Assembly (NCBI GenBank): GCA_021151765.1
Contig: JAGKWR010000002.1
Location: 104,543 to 168,542, forward strand
Length of the DNA: 64,000 nt
Direction: 5' to 3'
From: Alphaproteobacteria bacterium
Lineage (GTDB): Bacteria > Pseudomonadota > Alphaproteobacteria > Rickettsiales > UBA1997
The position numbers and the translations under genes were made by a program. The notes under the pieces were generated by a model that ran no database searches, was not told the origin of the DNA, and saw nothing but the letters and a program-made list of their open reading frames with translations. Below are positions 52,972 to 61,629 of this stretch, piece by piece; position 1 is the stretch's first letter, and every line of letters begins with the position of its first letter.

Positions 52972-54507
52972 TTACTTACCTTTTCCTACATCTCCATTCT
53001 GCAAAGACTGTGAAGAAAGATTATTTGCTGTAGGACTTTCAATAGTTGAAGAAGGACTATTACGATTTTCTAATGCAGCTGCTGATGGAGTTGAAGAATG
53101 AACCGGTGAAGGAGGTCTATACATTAATCTAGCGCTCCTAACTAAATTCACTAAATCACTCTGAACTTCTCCACGTGCGTATGTAACAGCATTAGCGAGT
53201 TGTTCGCCACTTTGCAACTTTGTATCTCTCCTCAATTGCATATCTCTGAGGATTGTCGCTGTATTCTCCATTAACATCATTGTAGTGTTATTAGTTAAAC
53301 TATTGGCAATAACTGTGGGATTAGAATATATCGCGTCAATTTCCATTGTTTTGCCAAATTGGAAATCACGTTCCATACTCGGATAATGTGATCGACTAGA
53401 TTCTAATCTGGCCATCAATCTTGTAGCATCACGTAAATTATCATAACCAATTTTTTGAGCGTATTTATTAACTTCAGTTGCCAAAGCTAAAACTACATTC
53501 TTCAAACCTCTATCATCCAAAACTTCTCCAACAGTTTTACCTGTAATAGCACAAATACCATTAATCGCAGAGTTTACCTGCATTTTTAACAATAATTCAT
53601 ATCCCAAATTCAATTGCGACATACCAACTTGGATACCAGAAGAATCCAAAATACCTTGAAGCGCTCTCAAATTTTTACGCGTTCCACTTCCTTGTTCTGC
53701 ATCAATATTATAGATCGGAATGTGAACTTTATCCAAAGGTGTTGAAAGTCTATATTCTTGATAATTTGGTGTGTTATCGGCGTTAACTTCAAAGTTACAG
53801 GCTAAATTCAGAACACATCCGACGATATTTCTTGGTCCGAGATTTTCTAAAAAACTATCTGCAATTTCTCCTAGTTCTCCAAATAGATCTCGATTTGTTT
53901 TTTTCTTACCGGGAAGAAAATCCGATATAGTTGGAACAAACCAACCTGGATTACCATTATGAGCAATCATAAAAGTAGTATTTTGATCAGCCTTAATACT
54001 GACTTCCTTTCTCAATCCCAAAAGAATTGAGAGCAATTCTTGATTATAATCCGTAGCTTTAGTGGTGATAATAATGTGATCTTGCTTACCGTTTCTATTT
54101 ATAATCTCATTGTAATCACTTGCAAAAAAAACATCGTCCGGAGTGACGGCTAACTCTTTAACATCCGACGAACTCTTAGATTTATATTTTAGTGTAAATC
54201 CCTGTTTCATTCCGGCTATACTAGGGCTATCTTGTGCAACCTCTCCTTGCATTACTTTCCTTCCCAAAACTGAGACCTCGATATCATCTCTCTTCCCTTC
54301 AACTTCAGTCACCAAACCTTCACTATTAGTTTTAAGCTTTGAAATAAGAGCAGCGATAGTTGCTGCTACTTGACCAGATCCGATAATTGTTATTTTGTTT
54401 TTGTTGGATTCGGTACCATGACTAGCAATTGATGTAGGTGTAGGTATAGAGTCACTACTAGCAACACCACTAATATTGATTTCTTGAGGTTTTTTATTCT
54501 TTTCCAT
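52972..54507 (-). CDS. Large PanE/ApbA-like (ketopantoate reductase-fold) protein
   Basis: After ~35 disordered residues a Rossmann nucleotide motif appears (ITIIGSGQVAATIAALI, ~38-54). The middle carries HIIITTKATDYNQELLS and FMIAHNGNPGW, and the region ~300-410 fits the ApbA C-terminal domain: LLLKMQVNSAINGICAITGKT split at ~307-327, and SHYPSMERDFQFGKTMEIDAI in pieces around ~375. At 511 residues it is much longer than the usual ~300, with inserts and a ~90-residue polar tail. It may be a distant relative with another substrate rather than the pantothenate enzyme. Confidence 0.7.
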   Translation of the reverse strand: MEKNKKPQEINISGVASSDSIPTPTSIASHGTESNKNKITIIGSGQVAATIAALISKLKTNSEGLVTEVEGKRDDIEVSVLGRKVMQGEVAQDSPSIAGMKQGFTLKYKSKSSSDVKELAVTPDDVFFASDYNEIINRNGKQDHIIITTKATDYNQELLSILLGLRKEVSIKADQNTTFMIAHNGNPGWFVPTISDFLPGKKKTNRDLFGELGEIADSFLENLGPRNIVGCVLNLACNFEVNADNTPNYQEYRLSTPLDKVHIPIYNIDAEQGSGTRKNLRALQGILDSSGIQVGMSQLNLGYELLLKMQVNSAINGICAITGKTVGEVLDDRGLKNVVLALATEVNKYAQKIGYDNLRDATRLMARLESSRSHYPSMERDFQFGKTMEIDAIYSNPTVIANSLTNNTTMMLMENTATILRDMQLRRDTKLQSGEQLANAVTYARGEVQSDLVNLVRSARLMYRPPSPVHSSTPSAAALENRNSPSSTIESPTANNLSSQSLQNGDVGKGK

Positions 54508-54545
54508 TTCTGTCAGTGATTATAAATTTTAAAACATCGCAAAAG

Positions 54546-56159
54546 TTAAAGCATTTCGCCAATTTTCTTAGTCTTCAAAATTTCACGCGCTTTGGCATAT
54601 TTATCATCATGCCAAAAAATTAAACAACCATTACAACCTTTACCGCAACAACCGTCGGTTCCAACTCGTGGTGTTCTTGGTGAAATCTGCTCATCGCCAA
54701 CTTCCAAAGCAGAGAAATATTTTTTGCGTTTGTTTTCGTATTTTTCTTCGCGAATTTCGCCGGCTTCAAGTTGATGTGAAAGTTGACGCGATTCTACTTT
54801 CAACTTTTCTGCCTCAATATTCATTTTTTCTTTACGAATCAAACTCAAAGGAGGCAAAAGCTCTTTTAGTTTTTCAGTTGAAAATAAATGAAAATCAGCA
54901 GCCGGAATACGAATCAAAGGCTTAACTCCAGCATTTACAACATCAACATTTTGCCAATTTTTGCCGTCACGTGAATAGTTAAACTGGTAAATTCTCAGTA
55001 AAATTGGTTCGCGCTGAGATGGCGATAAAAATTCAAGCACATCGCCAGCAGCCAAGCGATTCTTAGCTTCAATCAATAAATCATCACCTTCCCAAGCCAC
55101 AACTTTTCCGGCAAATTCGTAGAAACTGGTCGAACCAGTTGATTCATAATCATGCGCCAAGTTAGTCAAACGACCTTCGTGGAAAGCCAAAGTGTAACCG
55201 CGATTAGCCACAGAATTGATCTCATCCATGTAATCTTCAGCGCGCCAATCGTCCGGATTTTTAAGGTAATCGTCAATTGCCGCACGATAAACACGGGCAA
55301 CTGAACCAGCATAAAATTCAGTTTTGTTACGACCTTCAACTTTGAAAGAATCGAGTCCAAGTTTGATATATTCATCAAGCTTCGGCAACAAACACAAATC
55401 TTTCGAATTCAAAATGTACGAACCGTTCACATCTTCTTCAAACGGCATCAAAGCACCTGGGCGAATTTCTTCTTCCAAGAAAAAGTCGAACAAATCTTTG
55501 TTATTCTCGTTAATCTCAATTTCGTGTTCGCTGTTGTCTTTCAGTTTGATTTTTAACTTGTAACCCCAACGACAAGAATGCGCGCAACTGCCTTGATTCG
55601 CGCCACGTTCAGCCATAAAATTTGAAAGCAAACAACGTCCCGAATAAGTCATACACATTGAACCGTGAACGAAGGTTTCAATTTTAATGTTCGGACATTT
55701 CGCGCGCACTTCCGCCAATTCTTCGAAACTCACTTCACGCGCCATCACAACCAAACTGGCACCTTGTTTTTCCCAGAAATCAACCGTCAACCAACTGCAC
55801 ACATTGGCCTGCGTTGAAATGTGCAACTCCAACTCTGGCGCGCGTTCTTTTACAAATTGAAAAACACCCGGATCAGAAACAATCAAACCATCAGGTTTAA
55901 CTTTTTGCACAGTTTCAATAAATTGTGGCAATTTTTCGATGTCTTTATTGTGAGAAAACAAGTTCAAAGTCAGATAAACTTTTTTGCCTTTGGAGTGCGC
56001 ATATTCAATACCTTCAACCAAATCTTCCAAACTAAAAGCCGACTTCACACGCAGTGACATGTCAGGAGTTCCGCAATAAACAGCATCAGCACCGTAAAGA
56101 ATAGCGGTTTTTAAGCGTTCTAAATTTCCAGCAGGCAACAACAATTCAGGCTTTTTCAT
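54546..56159 (-). CDS. U32-family tRNA hydroxylation protein (TrhP/YegQ-like)
   Basis: The protein starts KKPELLLPAGNLERLKTAILYGADAVYCG and has the U32 core VHGSMCMTYSGRCLLSNF with the cysteines GSCAHSCRW at ~165-195. Escherichia coli YegQ (TrhP) of this family makes 5-hydroxyuridine at tRNA position 34; RlhA acts on 23S rRNA. A C-terminal extension ends with the cysteine group GCCGKGCNGCLIFWHD near 510-525, suggesting an Fe-S or metal site. At 537 residues it is the long form. The precise substrate is inferred, not shown. Confidence 0.85.
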   Translation of the reverse strand: MKKPELLLPAGNLERLKTAILYGADAVYCGTPDMSLRVKSAFSLEDLVEGIEYAHSKGKKVYLTLNLFSHNKDIEKLPQFIETVQKVKPDGLIVSDPGVFQFVKERAPELELHISTQANVCSWLTVDFWEKQGASLVVMAREVSFEELAEVRAKCPNIKIETFVHGSMCMTYSGRCLLSNFMAERGANQGSCAHSCRWGYKLKIKLKDNSEHEIEINENNKDLFDFFLEEEIRPGALMPFEEDVNGSYILNSKDLCLLPKLDEYIKLGLDSFKVEGRNKTEFYAGSVARVYRAAIDDYLKNPDDWRAEDYMDEINSVANRGYTLAFHEGRLTNLAHDYESTGSTSFYEFAGKVVAWEGDDLLIEAKNRLAAGDVLEFLSPSQREPILLRIYQFNYSRDGKNWQNVDVVNAGVKPLIRIPAADFHLFSTEKLKELLPPLSLIRKEKMNIEAEKLKVESRQLSHQLEAGEIREEKYENKRKKYFSALEVGDEQISPRTPRVGTDGCCGKGCNGCLIFWHDDKYAKAREILKTKKIGEML

Positions 56160-56239
56160 GATTAAAAATAAAATATTGAGGAATTTGTTTTTTAAATATT
56201 GCCAAAATAAAAAATAATATGCATTACTTTAGAAATTAC

Positions 56240-56247
56240 TAATATTA
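56240..56247. promoter_or_regulatory. Candidate operator upstream of the ArsR gene
   Basis: TAATATTA at 56240-56247 is a perfect short palindrome inside ATTACTAATATTAAT, 12 bases before the ArsR-family ATG. A related palindrome TAATATATTA lies at 56613-56622, before the rhodanese gene, inside CTAATATATTAAC. AT-rich dyads of this kind are typical targets of BigR/SqrR-type repressors. The region is AT-rich overall, so this is tentative. Confidence 0.3.
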
Positions 56248-56258
56248 ATAACTAACTT

Positions 56259-56585
56259 ATGGTAAAAACAATAAACCAAAAAGATAAGAATCAGACTTTA
56301 GAAAATATGCAAAAAAATTCTAAAAAAGCTGAAGAAATGTTAAAAATTCTAGCCAATTCCAATCGTTTGATGATTCTTTGTCATTTAGTAAAAAATGAAA
56401 AAACTGTTAATGAACTTTCAGCACTAGTTGGCCTTTCACAATCTGCTTTATCACAACATTTAGCAAAGATGCGCGCCCTTAATTTAGTAGAAACACGCAA
56501 AGTTGGACAAGAAGTTTTTTATCGCATTGAAAACATGGAAGTCGAAGCAATTTTATCAACATTATATTTAATTTATTGCAAATAA
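56259..56585 (+). CDS. SqrR/BigR-like persulfide-sensing ArsR repressor
   Basis: The 108-residue winged-helix protein has the ArsR core LKILANSNRLMILCHLV, VNELSALVGLSQSALSQHLAKMR and VGQEVFYRI. Two cysteines, Cys41 and Cys107, occupy exactly the positions used by Rhodobacter SqrR (41/107) and nearly those of BigR (42/108), which form an intramolecular tetrasulfide with reactive sulfur species and release DNA. No other cysteine is present. It heads a set with a rhodanese and a TauE/SafE permease, which fits control of sulfide or persulfide stress. Confidence 0.9.
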   Translation: MVKTINQKDKNQTLENMQKNSKKAEEMLKILANSNRLMILCHLVKNEKTVNELSALVGLSQSALSQHLAKMRALNLVETRKVGQEVFYRIENMEVEAILSTLYLIYCK

Positions 56586-56612
56586 GATTCTCCTAATTTT
56601 ATTAGCATTTTC

Positions 56613-56622
56613 TAATATATTA
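56613..56622. promoter_or_regulatory. Second candidate operator, before the rhodanese gene
   Basis: TAATATATTA is a perfect 10-base palindrome in the 54-base gap between the ArsR gene and the rhodanese gene. It shares the CTAATAT...TTAA core with the candidate upstream of the ArsR gene. It could be a binding site of the repressor or chance in AT-rich DNA. Confidence 0.28.
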
Positions 56623-56639
56623 ACTTTTTAACTTTAATT

Positions 56640-57197
56640 ATGACCATTCAAAACATCGATCCAAAAACTCTTAATCAGTGGCTTAAAAATAATCAGGCAG
56701 TTTTAGTTGACGTACGCGAAGTATCTGAAAATCAAGCCAATAAAATCAACGGCTCTCATTTAGTTCCACTCAATCAAGTAAGTTTGAACGCGTTGCCTAA
56801 TCACCAAGGTAAAAAATTAGTCATTCACTGCCATTCCGGTAAACGCAGCCAAAGTGCTTGCCAAAAACTCTTAGCAGAAAATCCTGATTTAGAAATTTAC
56901 AATCTTGAAGGTGGCATCTTGGCCTGGAATAATTCTGGTCAAGAAAGTGAAAAATCCGGCAAATTCTTTTTACCACTCAATCAACAAGTGCAATTAACCA
57001 TCGGTTTATTCGTTTTACTCGGATCACTTCTTGGATATTTAGCAACGCCAGCATTTTTTATCGTTCCCGCTTTCTTTGGCGCCGGACTTTGCTTCGCCGG
57101 ACTTTCTGGCTGGTGCGGCTTGGCAATATTGCTGGCTAAAATGCCGTGGAATCAAGGCAGCAACTCCAGCTGTGTAACTTTTTGCAAAACCAAATAA
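56640..57197 (+). CDS. Membrane-anchored rhodanese (sulfurtransferase)
   Basis: Residues 1-~105 form a rhodanese domain with the persulfide-carrying cysteine in VIHCHSGKRSQSACQKL (~76-92) and the LVDVREVSENQ and LEGGILAWN motifs. Residues ~115-175 hold two membrane helices and the DUF2892-like tail found in many such fusions. It transfers sulfur from thiosulfate or persulfide to thiol acceptors at the membrane. It is coupled to the next gene by TAATG. Confidence 0.9.
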   Translation: MTIQNIDPKTLNQWLKNNQAVLVDVREVSENQANKINGSHLVPLNQVSLNALPNHQGKKLVIHCHSGKRSQSACQKLLAENPDLEIYNLEGGILAWNNSGQESEKSGKFFLPLNQQVQLTIGLFVLLGSLLGYLATPAFFIVPAFFGAGLCFAGLSGWCGLAILLAKMPWNQGSNSSCVTFCKTK

Positions 57198-57979
57198 TGA
57201 TTTTGGGTTACATCTCGATCACATTAATGGGAATTATTCTCGGTTTGATTGGCGCTGGCGGATCAATTCTGACAGTGCCAATCATGGTTTATTGTTTTAA
57301 AATTCCACCGCTGCAAGCCATCACATATTCTTTGTTGGTTGTCGGAATCACCGCTTTATTTGGCTCAATTTCTTATTACAGAAAATCTTTGGTTAATCTC
57401 AAAGCAGCAATCATTTTTGCCATACCATCAGCAATCGCGGTTTTCTTAACACGCCACTTCTTCATTCCTAACTTGCCGGAAACTATCGCCACTTTACCCA
57501 AAGAATCTTTTTTAATGCTGAGTTTCACCATTTTGATGTTTTTAGCTGCACTTTCGATGCTCAAGACAAAGTCAGCAAATCTAGAAAATCAAATCGCTGA
57601 AATTCATCCTGCTAAGTTAATTTTTGGCAGCTCTTTAATCGGTTTTGTTACGGGATCAATCGGTGCTGGTGGCGGTTTTTTGATAGTTCCAACTCTTATC
57701 AGCTTATTCAAATTAGACACCAAAAAAGCTATTGGAACTTCACTAACCATTATTGCGATCAATTCACTAATCGGATTTAAAAATGATCTCTTTACCTCAC
57801 AGCAAATCGATTATCATTTTCTGATGATATTATGCTGTATCACAGTTTTCGCAATGATCGCTGGCATTTTTCTTGGCACTAAATTCGAGAACAATCAACT
57901 CAAAAAAACTTTCGCTTATTTCGTTATCTCAATCGCCTTACTGATCGCAGTCAGCGAAATTCACGCATTACTTATTTAA
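57197..57979 (+). CDS. TauE/SafE-family permease
   Basis: The ATG at 57197 overlaps the rhodanese stop and gives 260 residues; an in-frame ATG at 57146 lies inside the rhodanese gene. The protein has about eight membrane helices and the paired family motifs GLIGAGGSILTVPIMVY (~15-31) and GSIGAGGGFLIVPTLISL (~150-167). TauE/SafE proteins export sulfite, sulfoacetate or similar anions; in bigR operons they are thought to remove sulfite made during sulfide detoxification. The last 8 bases overlap the convergent ABC gene. Confidence 0.9.
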   Translation: MILGYISITLMGIILGLIGAGGSILTVPIMVYCFKIPPLQAITYSLLVVGITALFGSISYYRKSLVNLKAAIIFAIPSAIAVFLTRHFFIPNLPETIATLPKESFLMLSFTILMFLAALSMLKTKSANLENQIAEIHPAKLIFGSSLIGFVTGSIGAGGGFLIVPTLISLFKLDTKKAIGTSLTIIAINSLIGFKNDLFTSQQIDYHFLMILCCITVFAMIAGIFLGTKFENNQLKKTFAYFVISIALLIAVSEIHALLI

Positions 57980-59453
57980 ACAACTCAACCAAAGATTGCG
58001 TGTAAGGATTTTGCGGCGATGTAAGAATTTTGTTTTTACTATCAATTTCTACAATCGCACCATTCTTGATCACAGCAACACGATCAGCGATTTGCGCGAT
58101 CACTTCCAAATCATGCGAAATTAAAATATACGTAATTTTTTGCTGTTTTTGCACTGAAGCGAGTAATTGCAGAATTTGTTCTTGAGTCACGTAATCAAGG
58201 GCGGAAGTTGGTTCGTCAAGAATCAAAATTTTTGGCTGCAAAATTATAGCGCGAGCAATTGCCACACGTTGACGTTGTCCTCCAGAAAGTTGGTGTGGAT
58301 AGCGATTCAGCAGATCTGACGACAAATTGAGATTATCCAAAATAAGTTTTAGCGATGAATCATCATTGTTGCGCAATTTATGAATTATCAAACCTTCTTC
58401 GATAATTTCTTGCACTGTCATACGCGGATTGAGGCTGGCGAAAGGATCTTGAAAAACCACCTGCACTTGGCGACGCAATTCTAAATTATTCTTTTGCCAA
58501 TTTTTAGCGCCAAAAAAATTGATCTCGCCTTGCGCTTTGATCAAATTCAGCAATGCCAAAGCAAGCGTTGATTTTCCTGAACCGCTTTCACCAATAATGC
58601 CTAAATTTTCGTTGGCATTTATCGCAAAGTTAACACCCGACAACACCGTTTTTTTAGAGTACGAAACTTCTAAATTTTTTACGCTAATAATTTGTTCTTG
58701 CGATGAAGAGTTTGCGACTTCCTCAACATAGCTGGAAAGAGGATGAACAAACTTTAAGTTGCTGTTTTCCAAAAGCGTAACTTCACCTTGTTTCATCTCC
58801 AACACCACATCAGCTATTTTTGTGACAGCACGCAAATTGTGCGTGATGAACAAAACCGCTAAACCAAGTTCATTTTTCAAACGCACAATTAAATTCAAAA
58901 TTTCGTTCTGAACTCGAATGTCGAGCGCCGTTGTTGGCTCGTCAGCAATTAAAATTTTAGGATTATTCGCCAAAGCAATTGCCAACATCACCCGTTGTTT
59001 TTGGCCGCCTGAAAGTTGATGCGGATAATCATTCAGCCTTGTTGTCAAAGCTTGCAACTCAACCATTTCAAGCAATTGCGTAACACGATTTTGTAAATCT
59101 GTTTTAGCGATTTTAGGATTATGAATTGTGATTGCTTCGGCAATTTGTTTGCCAATTTTGTGAAGCGGATTCAGCGCTGTTGTTGGGTCTTGAAAGACAA
59201 TTCCAATATCACGACCACGAATTTTTTGTAGCTCTTGTTCACTTAATTCGACTAAATTACGACCATCTAAAATCACCTCGCCGCTAATTTCAGCGCCGCG
59301 TAAAAGTTTCAAAATTGCCAAAGCCGTAACTGATTTTCCCGAACCACTTTGACCAACCAAAGCGGTGATTTTTCGCGGAAGTAAATCAAAAGAAATAGCT
59401 TTAACTACTTCGCTATTTTTGAAAGAAATGGAGAGATTTTTAACGCTGATCAA
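57972..59453 (-). CDS. Fused ABC ATPase of the YejF/oligopeptide type
   Basis: Two complete ABC domains lie in one 493-residue chain: Walker A GQSGSGKSVTALAIL with LSGGQKQRVMLAIA in the first half, and GESGSGKSTLALALL with LSGGQRQRVAIARA in the second. This fused form is typical of YejF, the ATPase of peptide (microcin C) importers. The start is TTG at 59453, overlapping the stop of the upstream gene (TTGA); no ATG gives a complete first strand. No permease or binding-protein genes (yejABE) are adjacent. Confidence 0.92.
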   Translation of the reverse strand: MISVKNLSISFKNSEVVKAISFDLLPRKITALVGQSGSGKSVTALAILKLLRGAEISGEVILDGRNLVELSEQELQKIRGRDIGIVFQDPTTALNPLHKIGKQIAEAITIHNPKIAKTDLQNRVTQLLEMVELQALTTRLNDYPHQLSGGQKQRVMLAIALANNPKILIADEPTTALDIRVQNEILNLIVRLKNELGLAVLFITHNLRAVTKIADVVLEMKQGEVTLLENSNLKFVHPLSSYVEEVANSSSQEQIISVKNLEVSYSKKTVLSGVNFAINANENLGIIGESGSGKSTLALALLNLIKAQGEINFFGAKNWQKNNLELRRQVQVVFQDPFASLNPRMTVQEIIEEGLIIHKLRNNDDSSLKLILDNLNLSSDLLNRYPHQLSGGQRQRVAIARAIILQPKILILDEPTSALDYVTQEQILQLLASVQKQQKITYILISHDLEVIAQIADRVAVIKNGAIVEIDSKNKILTSPQNPYTQSLVELFK

Positions 59454-59737
59454 ATTTTTAAAATGGCAACTGCAATGCCGATTGAACTTATTATTAGAGC
59501 AGTGGCGAGATAAATCATTTTACCGATTTTCAATTCAAGTTGATCGATTCTTTTTTCCAACTTCGACTCAGATTGGCTGATTTTAACTTCCAAATCTGCT
59601 TTGGTGGCAAAACTCTCAATCGACTGCGAGTGGTTTTCTTTGATTGCATCAGCAAGCTCGTCGGCAACTCTTTGCTCAAGTCCGGCCTTTTGCATTCTTT
59701 TGGAAAAAGCTAATGTGTCGATGGTTGTGATATTCAT
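59450..59737 (-). CDS. Small coiled-coil membrane protein (DUF1640/CCDC90-like)
   Basis: The 95-residue protein has a helical head (IDTLAFSKRMQKAGLEQRVADELADA), a coiled coil (~40-75: FATKADLEVKISQSESKLEK) and one C-terminal membrane helix (~74-93). This layout matches the DUF1640 family, bacterial relatives of mitochondrial CCDC90/MCUR1, common in alphaproteobacteria. Function is unknown; trimeric coiled-coil membrane anchors are expected. It overlaps the ABC gene start by four bases. Confidence 0.82.
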   Translation of the reverse strand: MNITTIDTLAFSKRMQKAGLEQRVADELADAIKENHSQSIESFATKADLEVKISQSESKLEKRIDQLELKIGKMIYLATALIISSIGIAVAILKI

Positions 59738-59842
59738 AGTGATGGTGTGCCTTTGATTAAATTTGGTGATTGTTTGGTGTTAATGTGGGTTTTGGTGTGG
59801 TGTTTGAGAAGACTGCCGTAGCAGCCTTCTTTGGTAATTTAG
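59738..59842. other. G/T-rich gap with a hairpin after fba
   Basis: From ~59751 to 59808 the plus strand is almost free of C (TTGGTGATTGTTTGGTG, GTGGGTTTTGGTGTGGTG), so the fba transcript end would be C/A-rich. Next to the fba stop, AGAAGACTGC (59807-59816) and GCAGCCTTCT (59821-59830) form a hairpin with one wobble pair, without a T tract. The skew is unlike any other gap in this window. Confidence 0.5.
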
Positions 59843-60772
59843 TTAGAATTTTCCTTGGTAAATATTCACGATATTTTCAAGCATTTTAAGAGCTTCAGCA
59901 CGTGGACGTTGGAAGACGTTACGGCCAATAATTGAACCGTGCGCACCACCTTTGTACAACTCACGAATTTCGTTATAAACGTCTTGCTCACCTTTTGCAG
60001 CGCCGCCAGAGAAAATAACAATACGACGATTGTTGAAAGTAGCTTTCATCACGTGACGAATACGTTCTTCCAAAGTTGAAACTGGAATTTGCACTTTTTC
60101 GTAAACTTTAACTGCTTCCAAATTTTCCAAAGCTTGGGTTGGAGGTTTAACTTTGATGATGTGTGCACCAAGCAATGCCGCCATGTGAGCTGCATAAGTG
60201 CAGATGTCCATTGCAGTTTCACCGATTTTTGACAAATCGCCACCACGTGGATAAGACCAAACTACAACTGCCAAACCGTAAGATTTAGCTTCTTCGGCCA
60301 TTTCACGAATTTCTTCGAACATGTCGAAAGCAGCATCAGAACCTGGATAAATTGTGAAACCAATTGCTGAGCAACCTAAACGCAATGCATCACGAACTGA
60401 AGCAGTTGTTGCTTGATGTGGAGCAGTTCCGCCATTGTGCAAAGAGTTAGAAGAATTTACTTTCAAGATTGTTGGAATTGAACCAGCGAAAGTGTCCGCA
60501 CCAGCTTCAATCATGCCAAGAGGCGCTGCGTATGCGTTCAAACCAGCGTCAATTGCCAATTGGAAATGATAATGTGGATCGTAAGCGTCAGGATTAACCG
60601 CGAAACTTCTGTCCGGTCCATGTTCAAAACCTTGATCAACCGGCAAGATTACAACTTTACCAGTTCCACCTAGTTTACCATTCATCAAAATACGTGCTAA
60701 ATTGGTTTTAGTACCAACATTATCGGTTTCGTAGCACGACAAAATCTTTTTAACTTTTTGAGTAACTTTCAT
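59843..60772 (-). CDS. fbaB: Class I fructose-bisphosphate aldolase (FbaB/DhnA family)
   Basis: The enzyme cleaves fructose 1,6-bisphosphate with a Schiff-base lysine, without metal. It has VVILPVDQGFEHGPDRSF at ~36-53, AVVVWSYPRGGDLS at ~168, HIIKVKPPTQA with the candidate Schiff-base lysine at ~203, and FSGGAAKGEQDV at ~253. The length of 309 residues fits the archaeal-type class I group found in some bacteria. It is a single gene with its own upstream region. Confidence 0.93.
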   Translation of the reverse strand: MKVTQKVKKILSCYETDNVGTKTNLARILMNGKLGGTGKVVILPVDQGFEHGPDRSFAVNPDAYDPHYHFQLAIDAGLNAYAAPLGMIEAGADTFAGSIPTILKVNSSNSLHNGGTAPHQATTASVRDALRLGCSAIGFTIYPGSDAAFDMFEEIREMAEEAKSYGLAVVVWSYPRGGDLSKIGETAMDICTYAAHMAALLGAHIIKVKPPTQALENLEAVKVYEKVQIPVSTLEERIRHVMKATFNNRRIVIFSGGAAKGEQDVYNEIRELYKGGAHGSIIGRNVFQRPRAEALKMLENIVNIYQGKF

Positions 60773-60825
60773 AATTTTTTTAGGAGTTTTTAAGAGTTTT
60801 TTTAGGAAGGATCGCTAAAATCGAT

Positions 60826-60854
60826 TTTTTAAATATCACTTGAATCAGCGTCAA
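60826..60854 (-). promoter_or_regulatory. Candidate promoter of fbaB
   Basis: On the minus strand TTGACG (60849-60854) and TAAAAA (60826-60831) are 17 bases apart, about 55 bases before the fbaB ATG. The -35 matches five of six consensus bases, the -10 four. The plus-strand neighbour rsmG starts at 60975, so this gap must hold two divergent promoters. Confidence 0.4.
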
Positions 60855-60974
60855 GTTTTTAGTTTTTGAAAGATTTAAATTACAGTTTTTGATTGCCAAG
60901 TTGTAAAACCATCTCTAAAAAGCGCGCCCTCAAAAATTTTCCCCAAAAATTCGCAAATATCACAAAGGTATAAA

Positions 60975-61607
60975 ATGAACCTTGAGACAAAAAAAGCAGC
61001 CGCTTTAGAGCAGATCAAAAAATTCCAAAGCATCACTGAAGCTCAGGAAAAAGCTCTCGAAGAATTGGTTTTGTTGCTTTTACAAGAAAATGAGAAATTC
61101 AATTTTATCGGCAAATCAACTGTCGACAATGTTTGGGAACGTCACATTTTAGATAGCGCTCAACTTCTGAAATTCATCGACAACAAAAATGCCAGATTTG
61201 CTGATTTCGGCACTGGCGCCGGCTTCCCTGGAATGGTATTGTCAATTCTCGCTTTACGTGAAATTCATCTTGTTGAAAAAGCTTTTCGTAAGTGTGAGTT
61301 TTTACGTCGTATCAAACTTTTTTCAAAAAATCGCGTTTTCGTTCACCAATCTAAATTGGAAGAACTTAACAATTTAGAATTTGATTGCGTGGTTTCACGT
61401 GCCTTGGCACCACTTGATAAACTCTTGGGCTACATGGAAAAGTTTTTGAAAAAAGACGGTTATTGTTTGTTTTTGAAAGGAAAAAATTTGCCGCAAGAAA
61501 TTGAACTTGCCAAACAATCATTCTCTTTTGAATACGAGCTGCACCCTAGCATGACTTCAGTTGACAGCAACATCATCAAGATTTCCAAAATTACTAAACT
61601 TAATTAA
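60975..61607 (+). CDS. rsmG: 16S rRNA m7G527 methyltransferase RsmG (GidB)
   Basis: RsmG methylates G527 of 16S rRNA. The SAM-binding motif FADFGTGAGFPGMVLSIL is at ~73-90, preceded by NVWERHILDSAQL; CVVSRALAPLDKLL and FLKGKNLPQEIELA follow. The length of 210 residues is normal. ald starts 22 bases after its stop. Confidence 0.95.
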   Translation: MNLETKKAAALEQIKKFQSITEAQEKALEELVLLLLQENEKFNFIGKSTVDNVWERHILDSAQLLKFIDNKNARFADFGTGAGFPGMVLSILALREIHLVEKAFRKCEFLRRIKLFSKNRVFVHQSKLEELNNLEFDCVVSRALAPLDKLLGYMEKFLKKDGYCLFLKGKNLPQEIELAKQSFSFEYELHPSMTSVDSNIIKISKITKLN

Positions 61608-61629
61608 TAACCAAATAAAAGGAGACTTT

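Noticed and set aside
57146..57196. Longer TauE start at 57146
   Set aside because: It would add 17 polar residues before the first membrane helix and overlap the rhodanese gene; the TAATG coupling at 57197 is more natural.
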